A DNA stretch of 64,000 nucleotides from Nymphaea colorata (taxonomy: Eukaryota > Streptophyta > Magnoliopsida > Nymphaeales > Nymphaeaceae). Below, in pieces: positions 11,050 to 23,966 of this stretch. A program made the position numbers and the translations under genes. Numbering within the stretch: position 1 is the stretch's first letter; each line of letters opens with the position of its first letter. The stretch is taken from contig NC_045143.1 of NCBI RefSeq assembly GCF_008831285.2, positions 23,996,302 through 24,060,301 of the forward strand, read 5' to 3'. Under the pieces are notes generated by a model. That model was not told the DNA's origin. It saw only the letters and a program-made list of their open reading frames with translations, and did not search any database.

Positions 11050-12440
11050 TAAGTTCAAAATCTCCAAAATTCAAAAGTTCATTATGCAAAAGCAAGAGTT
11101 TTGAAAGTTCTAAAAATTCTAAGAGTTCTATGTGCTAACACACAAGTGCTAAGCACCAAATTAAAAGTTATATGTACTTAAGTATGAGTTCCATGTACCA
11201 AAATACAAGTTCCCATGGAACACAAGTTCTGTGTGAAGCATGAGGTTTATATGCATAAAGCACAAGTTTTGACTGCACAAAACACGAGTTCCAAAGTTTC
11301 ATGTATGAAAACATGAGCTCAAAAGTTTCAATGAGTTTCATCCACTCAAGCAAGCTTTCAAAAGAGTTCCATTTACCGAAGTAGTCTTTCAAAAGTTTTG
11401 GATTACATATGCTAAAACAGGTTTCTAAATGAGTTCCATCTATTGAAGCAAGCTTTCAAAAAAGTTCTATCTCCCAAAGCAAGCTTAAAAAAAAATTCCA
11501 TCCACCGAAGCAGGCTTTCAGCAGAGTTTTATCAAACGAAGCAAGATTTCAAAGGAGTTCCATCCACCGAAACGTGCTCTCAAAAGAGTTCTACCCACTA
11601 AACAAATCTCAAAAGAGTTCATCCACCAAAGCAATCTTTTAAAAGAATTCTATCTGCTGAAGGTGAGCTTTCAAAAGGATTTCATATACGGAAGTAGACT
11701 TCCAAAAGAATTTCATCTGCCGAAGTAGGTTTTCAAAAGATTTTCTAGTTTCATCCACCGAAGCAGATATTCAAAAGAGTTTTAAAGTTCCTTCCACTAA
11801 AGCAGAATGTCAAGATTTGAAAAGTTCCTTCCACTGAGGTGGGTTATCAAATATTCAAAAATTCCTTTTGCTGAAACTAGCAACCAAAAGTTGAAAAAGT
11901 TCCTTTCACTTAAGCGCATTATCAAAAAGTTCAAAAGTTCAAGAGTTCCAAAGGCTCAAAAGTTTCAAAAGTTCCACTGCTCAATGAGTCATGTTTTCCA
12001 AGAGTTCAAAGACTTCCAAAGATCCATTATTCAAAAGTCCATGGTTGAGGGAGTTTCAAAGATCCATAATTCAAAACATTAAAGTTTGGGGTTTCCAACC
12101 TTTGAAGATTTTAAAAGGTTCCAAAGTTCAAACAATTCCAAAATCCAACAATTCAAGAGCTCAAAGTTTAAGAAATCAAGAATCCTAAAGTTTGAGAACT
12201 TCAATGTTTAGGAATTCTAGAGGCTTAGATTTCAGAATTCAAGAGATCTATATCTTTGAAACATTTTCAATCTTAAAGATTCATAAATCTTGCTTTATTT
12301 TGAAACCTCTGTACAGAAGCAAGTTAATCAGAAGCTCAACGTGGATCAAGACAATTTTTAGCTTTGAAATTTTGATGGTGGTGCTAGGCTTTGAAAATCC
12401 TTTTGGAAATTTAGTAAAATTTCATAGTGTTTCTTCCTAG
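11050..12440 (-). repeat. degenerate 31-bp tandem array, copy 1
   Basis: In the clearest part (about 11434-11600) successive units are exactly 31 bp, of the form GTTCCATCCACCGAAGCAGG followed by CTTTCAAAAGA. Toward 11160-11330 the units change to a TGAGTTCCATGTACC...AACACAAGTT type, and toward 12200 they decay. The minus-strand version (GAACTCTTTTGAA) matches the array at 38.1-39.1 kb. Confidence 0.8.
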
Positions 12441-12679
12441 ACCTTAGTGTCTTGACTCTCCCATTTAAAGATGGCCTAGTTCAAGGCTTTGAGAGCAAAT
12501 TCTCGATTATGCAATGAAATGGCCTGATCACTATAGTGATGAAGGTCAAATGAGAAGAGAATGTAATAGGTGATAAAAAACTGATCATTGTATTGAAAAG
12601 GAAAAGATTGAGACTCCCACTACCCTTACACTACCAAGATTACACTGCTCAAATTAAAAAAAGTAAATAAGGAAACATC

Positions 12680-13500
12680 AAGATTCAACTATAAGGTTCT
12701 CCTAGGCTTGATGAAAGTTATCTTCCCCATTGATCTGGCACCCCGATAGCAATTTTTTTTATCTTGTGGGTGGAACGGCGAGGCAAGAGTTATGGAAGCT
12801 GGGTACTACGCATGGATATTTTATCTTTATCAATGTAGTCTTTGATGATGTTTCTTAGCATGAAGTAGTCTTCAAAGTTGTGCCCAGGTGTTTTATGAAA
12901 TTTACAAAGCATACTGCTTTTCTTTCCCTTGATCCCTAGTGGATTCAGGAATCTTGGAAGCTTCACCATGTTTCATAGTAGCATGTATTCTAAAACCACC
13001 TCTAGAGGTTGTGTACGTGGGGTGAACTTATAGCCTCTGATCCAGTTGGGATGTCTAACCTTGCCTCCTTTCTTGCTTTGGCAATTCTAACCCTTGATGT
13101 TGGTCTCATGAACACAGGTTCTGGCTTGCTACTCAACTTCATTATCATTCCATTTTTCGAGTTCCAACTTTCATGTTCACCTAGTTCAATCATCTTGACC
13201 ATCTCCGATAGTTTTGAAGAAGGGATAGAGTGATAAGTTTCTTTGGATGCTGAAAAAAATTGTTGAATATATTTAAGAGGTGTTCATGTTCTCGAGTGGA
13301 CTCATTTATCGTCTTTTCATCTTGCTCCTTTGAAATAATTCCTTCAAAGCCTTTATAGTTCTTTCTTTTGTTTTTGACCATCATCTACTAGAGGATGTCA
13401 TAGAGTACAAAGTTTTCTTTGCCTACACTGGGTTGATTGTTCAAATATTCTAGTGCCCTGCTACTTGTGATTACTAGTCTCCACATTCTTGTTAGGGCCA
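12680..13500 (-). pseudogene. Ty3-gypsy (Tat-like) gag remnant
   Basis: The reverse strand, read across frames, gives RGYKFTPRTQPLEVVLEY, then LPRFLNPLGIKGKK and CKFHKTPGHNFEDYF followed by MLRNIIKDYIDKDKI. This CxxH...GHxxEDC-like block with a following LRNIIxDxI helix is characteristic of gag C-termini in plant Tat/Athila-type gypsy elements. Here it is interrupted by stops and the last Cys is Tyr. Gag would package the element's RNA. Confidence 0.6.
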
Positions 13501-15200
13501 CAAGTGCAAATTTCTTAGAAGCTAAAACTTACAGACATGATGGTCTCATGGGATCTTCATGCTTGGCTCAGTTGATCGGCTTAACACTTAAGTTGCATGC
13601 CTGTACAGGATCTGCACATACCTTTATCTTGTCTGACATGGAAGCATTAACTTGATGATGAAATTGAGGCATCTTTTCTTTTAAAAACGCCAATGCTAAA
13701 TCCACATTTTTTGTAACTAATCATTATTCATCAATTGTAGAATGCACAGTTACAACCAATGATTACCCAGCTAGTAATGTCTTTGGTCATTGATTATTTA
13801 ATTAAAAGAAGGAATCTTGTGGATTACGCTCAGTCCAATAAGTTTTACTTACAAATTTGACAGATATGTGCTTCTAAAGGCGTTCTTGGAGCAGTTGAAT
13901 CAATAGGTCTGCAACAAGGTTCAAACTGCTCGCTAGTTTATATAGGCATGAATTTAGTTTTTATATTCATGGATAAAATGATATTGTTATGTGTTTTTCT
14001 TTTACCCTTTCTCATGTTGGCATTACCCTTTTTCTTTTTTCCCAGCAAAGAGCTTCTAAGTGGCCCTTTTGATGTGATCAAGTTATGGAAATCTATGGAG
14101 TGGTTGATTAGTAAGGTTGGAAAGTGCATGTGGTAAAATGGATGGCCTGGAAATCAATAATTTTTAGTTTGATAGTGATTTTATATGCACTGGCAATACT
14201 AGCTTGAGAGACTTGTGAAGTTGGTTTCTGCAAATATTGGTTGGTGGAGGCATCAAACTTAGCACAAACAATGCACTCTTAGAGCTGCAATGTCGTAGTG
14301 CATCATTAACCATTTTTATGTTGAATAGTTTGATAAAGGATGTTACTTTTATTAATGACATTTCTTTGTCAGTGCTATATATTTGAAATTTTGAATTGAC
14401 AACTTATATTGAAGATTTACATATCTTTTATTTGTTTTGGTGAATTTTTGCTTGTTTATCATTTTACCTATATGTTCATTCATTCCGTCACTTGTAAATA
14501 TGGCAGTTTTTAAGATTCATGAGGGGTGCTAGGTACTTTTTGATGTTGTTCATGTGGCAGGCACTTTGGCCATTTAAAAGTATACCAAAAGGTGGAATTG
14601 GTTTCGGCCAGTAATAGCTATTTGTGGAAAAGAATGAATATTTTGTAATTGCATTAACTTTGCAATTTAAATTAATTAACTACAAATTAACTAGCATTCA
14701 ACATCATCAAAACACATTTCTTGAACAAAAATCAAATTTTAAAATGTAAAAACCTGGTTTTTGTCATGTTACCTAAACACTAAAACCATGTACTGAGAAC
14801 TCCTTTAAACAATGGTTTCACAAAACTAGGTTTTGGCATCACCATTTTTTGAAGTGGTTCATCCAAATGCTACTCTAATCTTTCATTGCTTGAAGATATT
14901 TCATGACATTTGGAGCTCTCTAACATGCAATGCCTTCATAAAGTTGATACCTATTAGGCATTCTAAAAGCATAGGAGATATTTAGCCTAGTGCTTGTGCA
15001 CATTACAAATTGCCAATTGCAGATTCATATAGAATGTCATTCATATATTCCCTTTTACTTGTGTGTACTACAAGATGTTGACTGCAGATGCATATGGAAT
15101 CTCATTTGTTTTTGCCCTTTCAGTTTTATTTTGAGGGTAAGTCAGAAGGCTCAATTTGTCCCCTTTCGCTATCGGAGCCAATGTAGGAGAACAAGTTTCC
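13500..15200. other. AT-rich sequence between retrotransposon relics
   Basis: No supported gene. It may include the 5' part (leader or LTR) of the minus-strand gypsy relic, but no LTR boundary or PBS was found. Confidence 0.4.
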
Positions 15201-15249
15201 ATCCCAAATCTCCATGATTATTATTAATATAAGAATTTAATGATAGATT

Positions 15250-15876
15250 GGGTGCATATTTTACTCTATCTCGGTGAATCTCAATACCGACAACATAAGA
15301 AGCATCATCCTAGTCTTCCATTTCAAATGGTGTGAAAAAATAAACTCTTTTGTTTCTCTTAAGATCTTATATCATTTCAAGCATATATCATCAACAAATA
15401 ACATTCAATATTATAAATTTGCTCCCACATTCCTTAAGGTACACAGATTGATCAACAATGTTTTCTTTAAAACCAAAAGTCACTGTGACTTTTTAAAATT
15501 TCATATGCCACTATCATGAGGCATGTTTTAGTCCATAAATATGTTTATTTAGTTTAAGCACCAAATTTTCATTGTAAGAGAATCATGAAGGTTGTTCTAG
15601 ACATACGTCTTTATATAAATCATCATTCAAAAAAGTTGTTTTAATATCCATGTGTAGTTCTAAATTCAAATGAGCTATAAGTGCTAAAATGATTCTCATT
15701 GATTCTTTACATGAAACTGGAGAGAATGTTTCATTGTATTTCATTCCCTCAATTTGACTAAATTCTTTAGCTATTAATCTTGCTTTATATCTATTTATTC
15801 TACCTTTAGAGTCCTTTTTGGTTTTAAATAAACATTTACACCCTAACAGTTTTGATGCCAATTGGTAAAAGAACAA
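15250..15876 (-). pseudogene. copia reverse transcriptase remnant
   Basis: The 97-codon open piece at 15583-15876 carries GCKCLFKTKKDSKGRINRYK, ARLIAKEFSQIEGMKYNETF and DIKTTFLNDDLYKDVCLEQP. These correspond to the W-x-KYK-ARLVAKG, Y-ETFSPV and LDVKTAFLNG-L-E-V-M-QP blocks of copia RT. The catalytic YVDD block survives as LFVDDI in another frame near 15390. Stops separate the pieces. Confidence 0.8.
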
Positions 15877-16165
15877 GATTCTAAACTTAGTTTTTAGCCA
15901 TAGAGTTTAACTCTTTTTTTCATGGTGGCTATCCATGATGAATATTTTCACATTCAATGGCTCCCATGAATGGTAAAGGACCATCAATGTCTATGAACAT
16001 TTATTTTCCTATAAATACACTATATAATCTAGATATATAGCTGATTTTCTAATTATTTCTTGCCTTCATAGAGGTTGAGCAATAGGCTTTTATTTGTGTT
16101 CAATCTCTTCTTGTTTCTCTGCATGATTAATAGGTCCTTGTTGGGACGAAGTCAATAGTACTGAG

Positions 16166-16770
16166 TTAGTTTCCATATTTACTCCTAATGGAATGATAAT
16201 GAGATTTTGATATTATTTGTTTTTGTAGTAAAATGGTCATTCTCCTACATTTCGTCAAAAGAAAAATTATATATGCTTTCATACCCATAGAACCATCTTC
16301 TAAGAATTTAGCCTTGTTTGTTCCAAATATTTGTAGTGTATGAGATGAACAATAAAACCTATATCCCTTTGATCTCCCAAAATAACGAATGAAAAATCCA
16401 CTAGTCATCTTGGGATCTAAATCTTTTATGTAGATATTATATGTTTTGCTTTTATTGGATAACCCTACATATGCATATAAGACAGAGATGGTTTCTTCTT
16501 ATTCATAATTCATATAAAGTTTTATTTGTAAATTTGGACGGTACTCTATTTGTTAGATGCAAAATTATTTTTAAAGATTTACTCCACAAGGTTAAGGGCA
16601 GGGTTGAGTAATTTATCATTGCACATACTTTTTTTAAGTGTACGACTTTTTTTTTCCTCCATTTTCATATGGACTTCTAGGCATAGTATATTGAGGAACT
16701 ATTCCTTCTTCTTTTATAAACCATTCAAAAAATCCCTCTTTGCCTGCATCTTAGTAAACCAGCCATAGTA
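16166..16770 (-). pseudogene. copia integrase remnant
   Basis: EWFIKEEGIVPQYTMPRSP at about 16620-16740 corresponds to the family's conserved integrase core just before the catalytic Glu region. FFIRYFGRSKGYRFYCSSH and TNKAKFLEDGSMG (16166-16408) match the downstream 'GY...KGYRFY' and 'ETRNAKFLE' blocks. It is multiply frameshifted. Confidence 0.75.
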
Positions 16771-18504
16771 TTCTCCACCTTTTGTTTGATATAACTACTT
16801 TAGTTTCTTATCCTTTATATTTTTTTACTTCAACATTACGTCGTTTGAAAATGTGACAAACATATGTTTTTGCCTACAATAAGTAGAGATACATATATCA
16901 TGATTAGTCATTGATAAAGGTGATGAAGTACTTTTTACCAGTATAACAAAGAGTGAAAGGTTCAGGTCTCTAAATCAATGAAATCTATAGAACCTAAGAT
17001 CCTTTCCATCACTAACCTTTGGATTCTCTTTTGAGATATGTCCAAGCCTTCGGCACAACATATAGGAGACACTGTTTCTAGCACTATATTTCTATCCAGA
17101 TACTTTAAAATCTAAATGCAATGATTCATGACTCCAGACATTTACATCTAATCAATAAAACCATCACAAATATATGAAGATCCAATCTGAGTATAATCTA
17201 AACATATGAATAAAGTAGAATTTGCAAATTTAAAACAAAATCCATGTTTTGTAAGTCTTGATGTAGAAACCAAACTTCTGCCATATCAAGTTATACAAAA
17301 AAGTATTGAGTAAATCTAGTACAAACTAGTATCTAATATTATTATGCTAACATCCAATCCACAAACTTCTTACCACATTTTGTTGCTTACAAAAATGTAG
17401 TGTTCATGCTTCGTCGACCTTCACTAGCTTTGAAATGCCTATAGAGCATTAACAATATGCAGACTAGCACCAAAAATCAATCCATCAGATATTTCTAGGT
17501 ATATGAGTTAAACTACATTCATGAGAAACAAATGACGTGTTACCTTTCTTTTCCAACCATCAGTTGTACTTCATGGATTCGTGCTTAATATGACCATTCT
17601 CCTTGTAAAAGAAACACTTCGCAAAAGATAGTTTTCATTCCATACTTTTACTAGAAATGCCTTTATTTTCTATAATCTTTTTCTTGGCCTTATTCTTTTT
17701 AATTTTATGCTTCTCTATTTCTTTATGAGAGGATGTATGTGCAAATTTTGCCTTTCCATCCTCTAACATGGTTCGGTATTCTGGTGCCCTAGGCTTAGAG
17801 GAACCACACCAATCCTTTCTGAACTTGGTGGTTAAACTCCACCTATCTTCCTCTTCTACATATTTATACGAAGATCATTGAAACTCCAATGAATATCTTC
17901 TGTGTTATAAGTGATTTTAATGGATCCAAATTCAGGAGTAGAAAAAAAAAACATAAGTTGGCATGCTCAATACGAAAGATAAATGAGAAGAAAAACGTGA
18001 GATCAACACAATATTCACCCTCTCATAGATAGTTACAATGAATCAGCATAAAATTATTGTTGGTGATAAACCTGACATTCTTAGGTATTGATCTCAATTT
18101 ACTTGATATAGTTGAGAGATTATGCAAAGGGAAAATGATTAACAAGATGACCTTTTGATGGCTATGTGAATTGTGGTGCAATACAAATCTCTTACTTTAT
18201 CATATTTAGCATATTAGAATGACAAGGACTTCCTTTCGGTTAGTGTATCATTCTAATATTCTAAATACAACTTTAGATATTATGCTGGAATTGAATAATG
18301 ACAATGGACTCTTACCTATTGCATATTTAACTACTTTGGTTATTGAAAACATGCATTAACTGGGGCTAAATTGTCATAACTTATGGTAATTGCATATTCA
18401 CATCTCACACATATGATAAATCATACATTCAATACAATGAAACATGTACAAAAGAATCACAAAAATTGAATTAATATCTTACCTCAAGTTAATTTATGTG
18501 TTTG

Positions 18505-18838
18505 TCGAGAAAAAACTCGTCGGCACTTGTGTCCCAATGGTACAAAGCATCGAAAAATAATGATACCATTGCCAACACTCTTCACCATCAGGATAGGAAA
18601 GACTTTTCCCAATGGCTAGAATTGTAGGGATGCATCAGTGTCTAGACAGTACAAAAACCATTGGGGTTTCTTAAGATTTCCCAATAGTTCTAGCCATTAA
18701 GAATTTAGTTAGATGCCGGCAATTTTTACCATTAGAACTTGTAAATTGATCTCCATGGTTCTGACCGTTGAAATTTCTCATGTTTTGCCATAGCCATTGG
18801 GAGTTGTATTTAATTCTCAATGTTTAAACATATGAGAA

Positions 18839-18850
<12 letters not shown>
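18505..18850. repeat. possible CACTA-type subterminal repeat region
   Basis: Several imperfect copies of CCAATGG/CCATTGG and TTCTAGCCATT motifs occur in both orientations within about 350 bp. One pair near 18606 and 18690 forms an inverted repeat. This resembles CACTA subterminal arrays, but no CACTA terminus or 3-bp duplication is visible. Confidence 0.25.

Positions 18851-18876
<26 letters not shown>
18841..18876. repeat. (TG)18 microsatellite
   Basis: Perfect TG dinucleotide repeat. Confidence 0.95.
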
Positions 18877-18877
<1 letters not shown>

Positions 18878-18879
18878 AT

Positions 18880-21278
18880 TGAGAGTGACAGACCCTTCAT
18901 GAAGTAATAAAATTATTATTTCATTTAAAAAAAGCATACTTGGTTGCTACATTCCACAAACTATTTAAGGAAATACAACAATTTTCTCATTTAGTACGTA
19001 ACAAATTTAGCCATTACATAATAGAAAAAATTACATAAAACCTTACTACAATTAACAAAAGTGTCAACAATTTGGTCATTTCACATACGATAATGACAAC
19101 CTTAATGTAATGCAACAAGTGCAACCATAAAGAAGTAACACCTACAGACTTTCTAGTCCAACCAAACACTATAGATTATGTGCAAATCACCACTTCTATC
19201 TTATTCAGTGATGCTCCTTGTATGTCTGACCAATGGTAGGTTTGTAAGAAGCATAATGTTGTAATAATACTGCATTGCAAGCTGGAAAAGATCAGAAACC
19301 AAAGAAGACCTCTATCATAGAGGTACAATTGCTTGCTTCTTTTTTGGATTTTTGTCCTCCAGTGAGTTCAACCAATTCCCTATACAGCACAATTGTGTAC
19401 AATCAAAATTCAAAAGTAACATCAACAACTACACCCCAATCATTAACAAAACCCAGTATATGTGGCTAGAAAATTATAAGAATAATGTCTCCAATAGAGC
19501 AAATAAATAGAAATAAAAGTAATTAGAACAAAAAAAAGTATGGCAGGGTGGTTGACGAAGATAAAATATTGTAAGTGCAACTTCCATTTCAGTTCTTAAG
19601 GCAAATAATTGGAGCTTCACGTATAAAGTGATTGTATGAAAACTTTGTCATCAAATGCTCAATTGCTATTATATTTGAGTGAAGCAACAGGCCGGCATTG
19701 GCAAGAATTCATTTGATAACATACAATATAAGTATAAGGAAGACATTGTTGTTTTGATGTCAAATGTGATATAGTTATAGGCCAATTCATCTAAACTTTT
19801 AAGACGACTTAGTTGATAATGCATGTGGTTGAACTACATGAGCAGAAGGAGATAACTAAATGAAGGAATGTTGTTCCCCACCTTGACATTTGAATCACAC
19901 CACTACTGCGAAGTTCAATTTGTTTTGAAACACACTGTCAATTTTGTCTATATATGTTCATGTCAATTATGTCCTCAAATACAATACATTATCAAATGCT
20001 TTTCAATTTCCTAACATAGACAAGCTGGGAGTAGGTGAATCTCCACCAGACAAAAAATAAATGTTAGGCAGTCTTCTACAAGCACATGCAAACCCATATG
20101 AGGAAAGGAGTTTGGGTGAAGTGATGAATACACTTTTTATGATATTTTTGTAGGTGATGATGGTCTTGGTTGTGACATTCAACAAAGTAAGAGAGAATGT
20201 TGATTGAGTCGTGGCAAAGGCAGCTCCCATTGAAGCATGCAGCAAAACAATTAAGAAGTAGCATGGTTGGGTTGCAATTATTATTTCCACTGTAAGTCTT
20301 CTTAGCATAACTGATTGTGTAACCTAAATTGAAGCTTTTGCATGCTTGATCTATAACTTATCAGCCAAAACAAGATCATAGACATGCAGTGAACATTAAG
20401 GCCTATCTGCATGAATTGATCTTAAATTTGGCTGAAACTGATTCGTACATGTGAAGTTTGGCAACTAGACTCTTTCAAATTGATTCTTATAATAAGTTTT
20501 CAACTTTGAACTTCCTAAAACATGCTGAATTAGGCTCATAAATCACCCTATTGCTGCTGAAATATTGAGTTTTTCACAACTTGAAAGATTGGAATGAAGT
20601 TTGCACTCGAGATGAAAGAGTTCACAGAAATTGTAGGTGCTAGTGGTGGTGACCTTGATGCTAATGTTCAAAAATTTTGTTTGATCATTCTTCTCCCTCT
20701 TTTTGGAGAAAACCACACATTCTTGGTAAGTTATCCATTTCCATTTGGCTTTTGAGTTATGTAGAAAGGATGCTCTCACCATTTAGTGGTCAAGTAACCC
20801 GGTAGGAGTTTCTTTTGTTTGAAAAGCATCATAAATTGTAGTCTCAATTTCAGAAGTAGTGGTATGTTGATGACTCTAGCTACAAGTCACAAGTCAACAA
20901 TGACAAGTATTAGTTTTTCCTTTACCACAAAATGGTTTTTTATTTTTATTTTTTACTTTTGGTCTAAAGTTCATGCAGATAATGGAGGCTCCAACCGCTG
21001 GATTTCAAACCATTTGAAAGCCTTCAATAGCTAGTTCTTTAGCTCAATGAAAGGCACTATTGTCCCTTCTTTCACCAACAACATACTTTGATTTTTTTTC
21101 AATTCAAATTTATCAAGAGAGTTGCTAATAGCCATCTTGGATTTTAGTGAACCATTGTAACAATTTTTAACCTCTACAAACCAATTGAGCTTTTGATCTA
21201 CTTACTTCTCCATTAATTTCATTTATACATTTTGTCATATTGCAACTTTCCCTTTACTTCATCCAATGAAATCTCATA
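18880..21278. other. gene-free AT-rich sequence
   Basis: Short open frames exist on both strands (longest 101 codons at 20003-20308 minus), but none shows a recognisable domain or plausible splice structure. Confidence 0.45.
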
Positions 21279-21286
21279 CTCCTAAC

Positions 21287-21482
21287 CAGGGGTGGAGCCA
21301 GAAATTTTTCATGAAGGGGGGCGAATTAAAGTTTCTAAATTTTGATAGGGGCCAAAATGTCATTTTTTAAATTTTTATATAGGACAACTGAAATTTTCTA
21401 AAATGTACATGTAAATTTTTTTTAATGTTTTTCTTTTTGAGGGGGAGCAGGGCCCCTGCAGGCCCCCTTGGCTCCACCCCTG
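21287..21482. mobile_element. 196-bp hAT-type MITE (CAGGGGTGGAGCCA family)
   Basis: Inverted ends CAGGGGTGGAGCCA (left) and TGGCTCCACCCCTG (right). Flanks are CTCCTAAC (21279-21286) and CTCCTAAT (21483-21490), seven of eight bases identical. An 8-bp duplication is the hAT signature. There is no coding capacity. Confidence 0.85.
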
Positions 21483-21490
21483 CTCCTAAT

Positions 21491-23442
21491 TCTTCATTTT
21501 TATTAAAAGCAAGAAATGGGTTTCTTTTTCTTTATCAAAGATTCAAATTCTTGAATAAGTATAACAATCAAGAACACATCAATAGGCATAGACATGCCAT
21601 TAATTGAAAGACATTTTATATATATCATAATCACTTAAATGTAGATCTGCCTATGATAAAGCATTTGAAAAAGACACACATGAACCTGTATGGAGGGAGA
21701 GCTGATTTGTGGTTGTAAATGGAGAATAGAAAGTCAATGGAGGTGAACCTGATTGATAGTTAGGTAGTTTTCATCAATGATACTCAAAAGCATGTTTTCA
21801 AGAAAAACAATTTTAGAAAACTTGGATTTCTACAACATGAAAAAATGAATGTGCATGAAATGGACTATGTTGAACTTAGTTCACCTAGAAAATAATTACA
21901 TTTTTGTATTCAATTGGGGGAGCATTTGATATGGGGCAGCTCTTACGGTAGTGACTTCCAATTTGTGAGTTGTTAAAAACATATGCCCAAGGAACCTGAA
22001 AAGGCAGTATTGATGCACATATGGATTGTTGATCGTTGAAAAAAGGGAAAGAACTAAGATCCATCTTCTTGTGGAAAAGCATTTGGCGAGAAACAACAAG
22101 CTGGATTTTCAGATAAAAATTACTCTGTCAATGGTTGTTGGGTATAAATGTGAATATGTCAACCATCAATCATTGATCATCAAGTTGTATCGACTCCACA
22201 TGTCGTCAGCAAGTTATTTGAACTCTTCCATAAAAAATCTCTCCACAATCCATGATATGTGAGTGTTTCTCCAATGGACGCATTGTTCTCTACTAATGAT
22301 GGCATGTGTTAGCAAGTGGTTGCATAGAAAATCACCCCAACTCAATCTGTTGTATATGCCCTCTGCTGACAATAGTCTCAGTTGGGTCCTGGACATGCCC
22401 TTTCTTGATGCGAGGCCACCCATGAGGGGAGGTCTCTTTTGTTGGTAGCATAATGGTGATTTATTAAAATAATGACCTAATGCAGTAATTAGTGTATGTC
22501 AAGACAACAATAATGCAAGGAAATTAAGCAATTTATTTGAATATATTGGAATTATTGTTTGATAAGACAATGCAACAAAATAAGATAGATAGTACCCAAA
22601 TGAATCACCCATTGTTGCCGCTCTATTTTTTTATGCTTTCTTCTCATATCCATAACCAAGTGCAACTGCCAATATGTCCCATTGTAAACCATGGAAATCA
22701 CTTTCTTAATTGGCAATGACAATATGTCCCAATAAATTATGTCTGATGGATGAACAAAAGCACTAAAACATGGATAGACACTCAAGCCCTGGTAGGGGCC
22801 TTTCTATTCCTTTGTTTATTTCCTCAATGACTTCATGCATACTGTTTTGGCTTACTTCACCACACACTTCATTGTGGTCAATCAGTTTGTTCACCAAGTG
22901 GAATAAATTTGATTGTTTAGGAGTAAGAAAACAAGTATTCTTCAAACCGTATGTTCATCACCAATGCAATTGCTATATTTCTCCACAAATTCAAAGCAAG
23001 GTGATTGTTTATGAGGTAGGAAACACCATAAAATAGATTGATCATTTAAGTGGCAGGTAATGGCGGAAATTTATGGTAATGTATCCAAGGGCATTTGAAT
23101 AAATGCCAAAATGGCATTATAACTTGTTCAAGCCAATTAGGTAAAGTTACCAAAAAATGTTGTATTTTATTGACATTCATTTATGCAAAAAGTATGAGTT
23201 TTTATGTTTGGCTTTCTTTTTCACTTATGGGCATTTATACAACAAATATTTCATAACAGTCTGGCTTATTGCGAAACTAACACCCAAATTAGTCACATGC
23301 AGTGAAACACCATTTACCTGAAAAATAAAAAGCATTAGTGCTGCAATTTTTTAAAATACTATCATCTATGCTAGAATGTATTTTTCTCATTTTAGCTAAT
23401 GGTTTTTTTTTTCTTTTCAAGTCAACATACTTACAGAAATGC
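21491..23442. other. gene-free AT-rich sequence
   Basis: No recognisable coding region, RNA gene or transposon end. Open frames up to 88 codons show no known motif. Confidence 0.45.
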
Positions 23443-23450
23443 ACTCCAAA

Positions 23451-23958
23451 TATGTCTACACACGAGCCGAGTCAAGCTCGAGCTGGGCTAGCATGAGCTC
23501 AACTTGAACTCAAGGAACTTGAGCTCAATAGAACAAGCTTGAGCTCAATTCGACCATACAACATCAAGTTCGAGCTCGACTCACATGACTTATTTATCAT
23601 AACTTAAACCGTCTCATTTCTTTTAACTTGTTTAACTTGCTAACTCATTTACCTAGTTTTTTTAAGTAATTTAACTATGAATGACCATTTAATAGAAAAT
23701 CCGAAGAAAGAATGAATATACTCTGCATCCAAATATCACCTAAAAAAAGCTTAACAATAGAAAATCTCTCACTCATGACACATTTATGTAGTCAAGCTGA
23801 ACAAAATTTAAATAAGTCAAGTTCTTACAACTCAAACTCGGCTCGTTTAATGTTACGAGTATAAATTTAAACTCGAGCTCGAATAGTTTATAAACAAGCT
23901 GAGTTCAAAGTCAAGTTTTTACGAGCGAGTTCAAACTTGGGTTGGTTGTGCAGCCCTA
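23451..23958. mobile_element. 508-bp hAT-type MITE with perfect 8-bp duplication
   Basis: The left end is TATGTCTACACACGAGCC and the right end is the reverse complement of TAGGGCTGCACAACCAACCC. The subterminal regions are dense in GAGCTCGA-type motifs in both orientations. The flanks ACTCCAAA (23443-23450) and ACTCCAAA (23959-23966) are identical. It has no transposase, so it is non-autonomous. Confidence 0.9.
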
Positions 23959-23966
23959 ACTCCAAA

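Larger units (their letters stand above)
10840..13500 (-). mobile_element. Tat-like Ty3-gypsy relic: gag plus 3' tandem array
   Basis: Reading the minus strand downward, gag remains (about 13500-12680) are followed by a linker, then a 31-bp tandem array (about 12440-11050), then a tail (11050-10840). The tail and the linker just before the array both align with sequence around the second array at 38.0-39.3 kb, so the two loci are copies of one family in opposite orientation. No protease, RT or integrase lies between gag and the array, so this copy has lost its pol or is a non-autonomous derivative. Confidence 0.65.
15200..18000 (-). mobile_element. decayed Ty1-copia element, minus strand, no LTRs found
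   Basis: From high to low coordinates: a gag zinc-knuckle remnant near 17600 (MECFFCKEYGHIKHES), an integrase core near 16760-16620 (EWFIKEEGIVPQYTMP, the copia IN signature), an integrase C-terminal block at 16166-16408 (FGTNKAKFLEDGSMG), then RT at 15583-15876 and RT/YVDD remains down to about 15250 (LFVDDI). The order fits copia. Frames are broken throughout and RNase H is not evident, so the 3' part is missing. Confidence 0.75.
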
